NCBI GenBank assembly: GCA_015039365.1
Contig: WION01000166.1
Span: forward strand, 50,570-114,569
Source: Amanita rubescens
Lineage: Eukaryota; Basidiomycota; Agaricomycetes; Agaricales; Amanitaceae
DNA: 64,000 nucleotides
Direction of reading: 5' to 3'
Position numbers and translations under genes: made by a program
Notes under the pieces: model-generated
Told to the model about the DNA's origin: nothing
The model's input: the letters and a program-made list of their open reading frames with translations, nothing else
Databases searched by the model: none
Shown here: in pieces, positions 60,128 through 64,000 of the stretch
How positions within the stretch are numbered: position 1 is the first letter of the stretch
Layout of the letters: the number at the start of each line of letters is the position of its first letter

Positions 60128-61532
60128 TTAATAAACTAACGTCTCAAGCTTGCGCATCAATACATCATCAGATACAAACGGACCACCGAAGTAGACAGGG
60201 ACTTGGAATCTATCATCGTCTTCATCATCAAGAAATTGATCAAAAATCTCAGAGGCTCCGCAGGCGTAAGATACTCGACAGACTGCCAGGTGGAGGTTGC
60301 AGATTCTCGGGTCGGGGAATGGAACTCGACGACCACCAATGCCCGTCCCAAAATGTATTTCATCACCGTCCTGCAGCCGTGCAGTAGGTGACCTCCAATC
60401 CGGTCGAACAATTCGGTAATAGTACTTGTACTATGTGATATGTAAATTCAAGATCGCAACCGAAACAAAAGAAAACTCACTTGACCACCGGAAGATATTG
60501 CTTCGATTCCCCAGGCCAGGTGCTTATCCATCGAATCGTGAGCATTACTCTCGAGATTCAGCGCATTACATGGATGGTTTATATTATCCTGTATTGTTTG
60601 GGCGTCCAACACAAAGCCTGTAAACATTTCAATCGCAGCATATATTTGTGTCTAGATAAATATCAGGAAAACGCCATCCGAGGGATAGAGTTACCTTTGT
60701 GTGAATAGAAAACGGGATGATATGAGCGCAGCGGGCCACCACAGCAACCGGAGGGAAGAAGGAAAATTCCGTGAGTAGACAGCGGCCGCCATCGCGGAGC
60801 ATGACCTACAACGGACTTTAGCCTAGTATCCAGTCGACTGGTCGAACTTGCCAAATCCCTTAAAGCCGATTGACTCCTCTTAGCTTGTTCTAACAATTCC
60901 TCGATCTCCTCAATGCGCCTATGATTCGGAGTAGGGTTAATACTATCTTGAGGTGTCGTTTTTCCACCGGGATTTCGAACTTGAAAAAAGTAGAATGTCA
61001 ACGCAACCTGGCGGCTACCTTGCAGCAAGAGACCCGCATACATGCGATCACCAGATGAGTTAAGTAATGACTCCCCAGCTGCGTAACTTTCGAGAGGTCG
61101 CCATCGAACTCCTGGAGTCCCTGAAGAACTATATCTGCCCATTCATCTGCGGGCAAAGTAGAAGCCTCGTTATACACTTCCTCAGCTTAGAAACACATCC
61201 AGCAAGATGGGCGGCTCAGATCGAAAAAATCAAAATAAACAAAGCAACACACCCAACGTTTCTACAAGCGCATTCCCATACTTTCCAAGTTCGAATAAGA
61301 ACTCTTTAGCGATGGTTGTTGGGGATGGCGCGTGGGTGATCAGAGCTTGCAGTATTTTATGTGCAGGTACGTCGTACGCCGACGATTCTACGCCGTGACG
61401 TTTGGCGATTCCTAGAGGCAGCTGTTCAGTGGATCCATCACCCTCGTCCATTAGTTTCAAGAGCGCCAAAGGATAACTTGCGACTTGGGACATCATTCTA
61501 GAGCCAGCAGTTGGTGGGAGGAGTCTACGCAA
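60128..61532 (-). CDS. HNH-endonuclease-domain protein
   Basis: Three exons are secure: 60805-60695, 60588-60481 and 60430-60128, all in phase. They read LRDGGRCLLTEF, then RCAHIIPFSIHTKDNINHPC, NALNLESNAHDSMDKHLAWG, then YKYYYRIVRPDW, LPDP-like FPDPRICNLHLAVCR and FGGPFVSDDVLMRKLE. The RDGxRC, AHIIPFS and NAHDxMD series is the fungal HNH domain, where His and Asn bind the metal. Upstream, 61142-60840 reads EVYNEASTLPADEWADI and LGSHYLTHLV and IEEIEELLEQAKRSQSAL, and 61532-61230 reads HKILQALITHAPSP, which fit the family's N-terminal part. I could not join those exons in phase, so the 5' half may be mis-modelled or damaged. The function of these numerous basidiomycete proteins is unknown. Confidence 0.65.
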
Positions 61533-61559
61533 GCTGCAAGCGTCAATGACGCAGTTGTG

Positions 61560-62390
61560 TTACTTTCTGTGACATCCATTCGGATTCGCCGTATGTAACC
61601 AAGCACCTTTTGAATCGAACGGTAACCACACTGACCACAGTAAAGGTATTCGTGGACGCACTGCGCCGATCATTACTCGCTCACAATATCAAACATCCAA
61701 TTCATCAAAGGCTACAAAATAGACCGCAAGAAAATTGCTGAGGGGCTGGGTAATGATTTGAACGCGTTCGTGGATACTGGGATAATCCAAGCCATCGAAT
61801 TCCTGCCCCGAGAGAGCTACAAGTTCATTGGTTGTGGGACTGAAGGGAACAATCGGCCTGTGGTCATTGTTCTTGATTACGACTATGACGAGGAGACATT
61901 GAGGCGAAGGCCGCTAGCCGAAGTAGACCCCACTATCTTGTGGATACAGCCAATCCTTGAGGGACCCGATGTGTGGGTAAGGGCAGTCTGACCCTGGTGA
62001 GTTCAAGCCGTGTATCCCCTAACTGTTGCCCTAAATCTGGCCTTCGAAGCAATACTTGAAGGCCCTACATCTTGATGGAAAATGTTACCCTTTTAATTTT
62101 AATGCAATTATATACAAAAATCTCTTCTGGGAAGCTTGGTGTGCAGGCTTGACGTGGGCTGGCGGCATTGATGAATATCTATCTACGCGAACGCTCTCAA
62201 GTGGCCGCGCCCTCATGGGTTCCGGGGATCAATGGCCACAGTCCCTCTTCTGGAACCACCCACGCGGCGGTGATCAACATCAATAACTCAATCCATTGGC
62301 ACCGTCATGTAAGCATTTCGAATGTGCAAACAAACTATCACTGAATACGATGCAGCAATCTAATGACGCTGGAAAACAAATCCGTTGATC
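61560..62390 (+). other. Unassigned open frames
   Basis: 61695-61991 is open on the plus strand and reads KIAEGLGNDLNAFVDTG and IVLDYDYDEETLRRRPLAEV; 62056-62286 is open and reads ALHLDGKCYPFNF. Neither matches a family I know. They could be fragments of one interrupted gene. Confidence 0.3.
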
Positions 62391-62399
62391 TCATCTTTC

Positions 62400-63113
62400 G
62401 CCGCCTCACACGTGAAGGAGATTCTATGTTTCAGTCAAGGGCCAAAGTACGATGAACCATACATAATAGGTTTTCAAGAACAATTTGCCGACGCGTATCG
62501 CAAAGCATTCTTCGGTGATAGCGTGAGGTCGAAATTGCTCGCGTTCCGTTATCGGAAGAAGCCGGCCAGAGGTTACGGGTATAGGGGGTAGGGCAGCCAA
62601 AGCAGGACGAGAAAGTCGTGCGACGTTGGATGAGCCGTCGCTCATCTCCGCGCCTTCACCGTGGCAGTGTTGAGAAGAGTCAATAGGGCGAGATGTTGGC
62701 GTTGGGGCGGCGGCATCACCCATCTCAACTTCGCCAACTTCATCCACCCCATTACCAGTCCCCGAAATCCCTTCGTCCTCCAAACGCTCCCCACCACCGC
62801 ACCAGCAGACAACGATACCACCCCTCCCCGGTCCCCGCTCCTCGAGCACGTGGAGAAGACAAGGACAGCTGTCCGACGGAATCGGGCACAACTTCCGTTT
62901 CTCCGCGTGTCCAGTTTCTTCATACTGGATGTTAGAGAACGACATCAAGGAAACTGAAAAACCCGTCAACCTCATATTTCTTGCAGATACAAACCATTTC
63001 GTAGGGTTCTTGCATGTTAACTTTTCGTTAAGGAGTACTGATTGTTATGCTCTGAAAGCTCCATTGGGATGATCCGGAAGAGGCCCCGAAAGTTTATCTT
63101 GAATGTGCTTGAA
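62400..63113 (+). pseudogene. Alpha/beta-hydrolase relic, 3' half, interrupted
   Basis: It begins inside the third-exon sequence of the hydrolase family (EPYIIGFQEQFADAYRKAFF then GDSVRS). After about 370 bp of Dma1-like sequence it resumes with ETEKPVNLIFLADTNHF, an intron, and a last exon that ends LHWDDPEEAPKVYLECA with a stop at 63113. The catalytic-His region is kept but the nucleophile half is absent. It is complementary in extent to the 5'-half relic at 17628. Confidence 0.8.
62535..62905 (-). pseudogene. Dma1-like fragment inserted in the hydrolase relic
   Basis: The minus strand reads SRPIDSSQHCHGEGAEMSDG and IPVTSGRLLPITERE, as in relic B, but a second piece (from 62714 on, the catcacccatctcaactt side) is placed out of order relative to relic B. 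So the insert is rearranged. I could not find a clear target-site duplication. Confidence 0.7.
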
Positions 63114-63811
63114 TGCTGGTATGCATGTTTCCCGTCTCGGCGTAGTGTGAGAACAGTTATTGAATCTTTTGTATTGCAGAAGATTGCAATTATGTATACG
63201 TCCCAGGACCGAAAATGTAGTGTGCGAACAGAGTAACAATATTGGGGATTCCAAATGCCTGTAACATAATGAACAATAGCAAATCGTCGTATGGTGATCA
63301 CATAACGGCAAAGAGTAGCATTGGCTGGGTTCCGAGGACAGGAAGACGCAACGCTGATTTGTCATTCAAAGTTGGACAGTAGGCACTGCACCGCCATCTA
63401 CGTAATATACGTCACTCGGACCATGTCAAAGTCAGCTTTTACATCAGCAAGGGTCGATCCGTTGTTGAACTTCGGAAAGTCTCCATCTGCTTTCCAAAGT
63501 CAACTCGTAAGGCGTAGTAAGTGACTTTCAAGTTTCCCTCGCGAGCGCATTAGTATCAGTAAAAATGTGTTGCTACTCAGCCCAGGCGGGTTGAGACGGA
63601 GTCTGGAGGAATGCGCTAAAGCCTGGCCTACTTGAATTGAATCCACATCAAGTAAGAGTCCCACTCATTTCAATTGCGTAATCGCTTGGGTTAGTGGCTT
63701 GATGGCATCTCGGTGATTCGCACCTTGCCTGAAATATTCAATACATCCCCATTTTTTCATTCAATTCTGCTTTAAAATGAACAGCGCGCCATTTCCCAAG
63801 TCTCCTACGCA
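63114..63811. other. Intergenic; upstream region of the last hydrolase
   Basis: No gene. The sequence ctgctttaaaa at about 63767 is the TATA-like element shared with the hydrolase at 12968. Confidence 0.5.
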
Positions 63812-64000
63812 ATGACTCTCGATACCATCACCGTCAATGACTTGGGCGTACAGATTGCCTACACGGATAGCGGTGTGCCGTCTAAATCACCGTATATCAC
63901 AGTAGTGGCCATTCACGGAATGCTTTTCTCTGCCCGTTCGTTTCCGAATCCTGTTATCCTCGAACATGCGTTGATTGATATGCTCCTTCACAGCTGTTTT
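63812..64000 (+). CDS. Alpha/beta-hydrolase, 5' part (cut by window end)
   Basis: Exon 1 (63812-63935) reads MTLDTITVNDLGVQIAYTDS and VVAIHGMLFSA. The intron runs to cttcacag at 63993, and exon 2 starts at 63994 in the same phase as the hydrolase at 12968. No lesion is seen in this part. The nucleophile and catalytic His lie beyond the window. Confidence 0.75.
   Translation, partial: MTLDTITVNDLGVQIAYTDSGVPSKSPYITVVAIHGMLFSARSFPNPVILEHALIDMLLHSCF

Overview
The window is nuclear DNA of a filamentous basidiomycete, most likely an agaricomycete. Genes are cut by many short introns of about 50 bp, almost all GT-AG. Recognisable products include a Mub1/SamB MYND protein, fungal NB-ARC and NACHT NLRs, a TKL-type kinase-like protein, a DyP-type peroxidase and a basidiomycete HNH-domain protein. 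No rRNA, tRNA, CRISPR array or bacterial operon was seen. Exon joins below were read by eye from splice sites and reading phase and have no transcript support.

Layout. (1) 0.4-5.8 kb, minus strand: an intact NB-ARC NLR whose C-terminus is about 30 near-identical 42-residue TPRs. (2) 8.6-21.3 kb, gene-dense and more GC-rich: Mub1/SamB homologue, an alpha/beta hydrolase, an MLKL-like helical-domain plus pseudokinase gene, a broken second hydrolase copy, and a secreted two-domain galactose-binding-like protein. (3) 22-42.3 kb: a tandem segmental array with an 8.36-kb period. Each unit has a repeat-rich leader, a NACHT-ankyrin NLR and a decayed FHA-RING (Dma1-like) gene on the other strand. Two units have intact NLRs (1301 and 1281 aa). 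A third leader at 41-42.25 kb has lost its NLR. (4) 42.8-58.3 kb: a stretch rich in oxidative and haem genes, several of them broken: catalase (one-base frameshift), ferritin-like VioB-type protein (internal TGA), DyP peroxidase (several lesions), then an apparently intact, charge-neutral cytochrome c and, 0.94 kb on, an intact cytochrome c haem lyase with an added hydrophobic tail. An ankyrin protein and a broken F-box-family gene lie between. (5) 59-64 kb: PHD-like fragment, HNH-domain gene, a hydrolase relic interrupted by a Dma1-like fragment, and the 5' end of a further hydrolase.

Two themes connect the region. One is self/non-self or cell-death machinery: three NLRs of two architectures sharing a short N-terminal motif, plus a membrane-bundle pseudokinase. 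The other is gene birth and death by duplication: hydrolases, NLR units, and Dma1-like fragments in at least five places. The cytochrome c and haem lyase pair looks like a private c-type cytochrome module and is the most unusual item.
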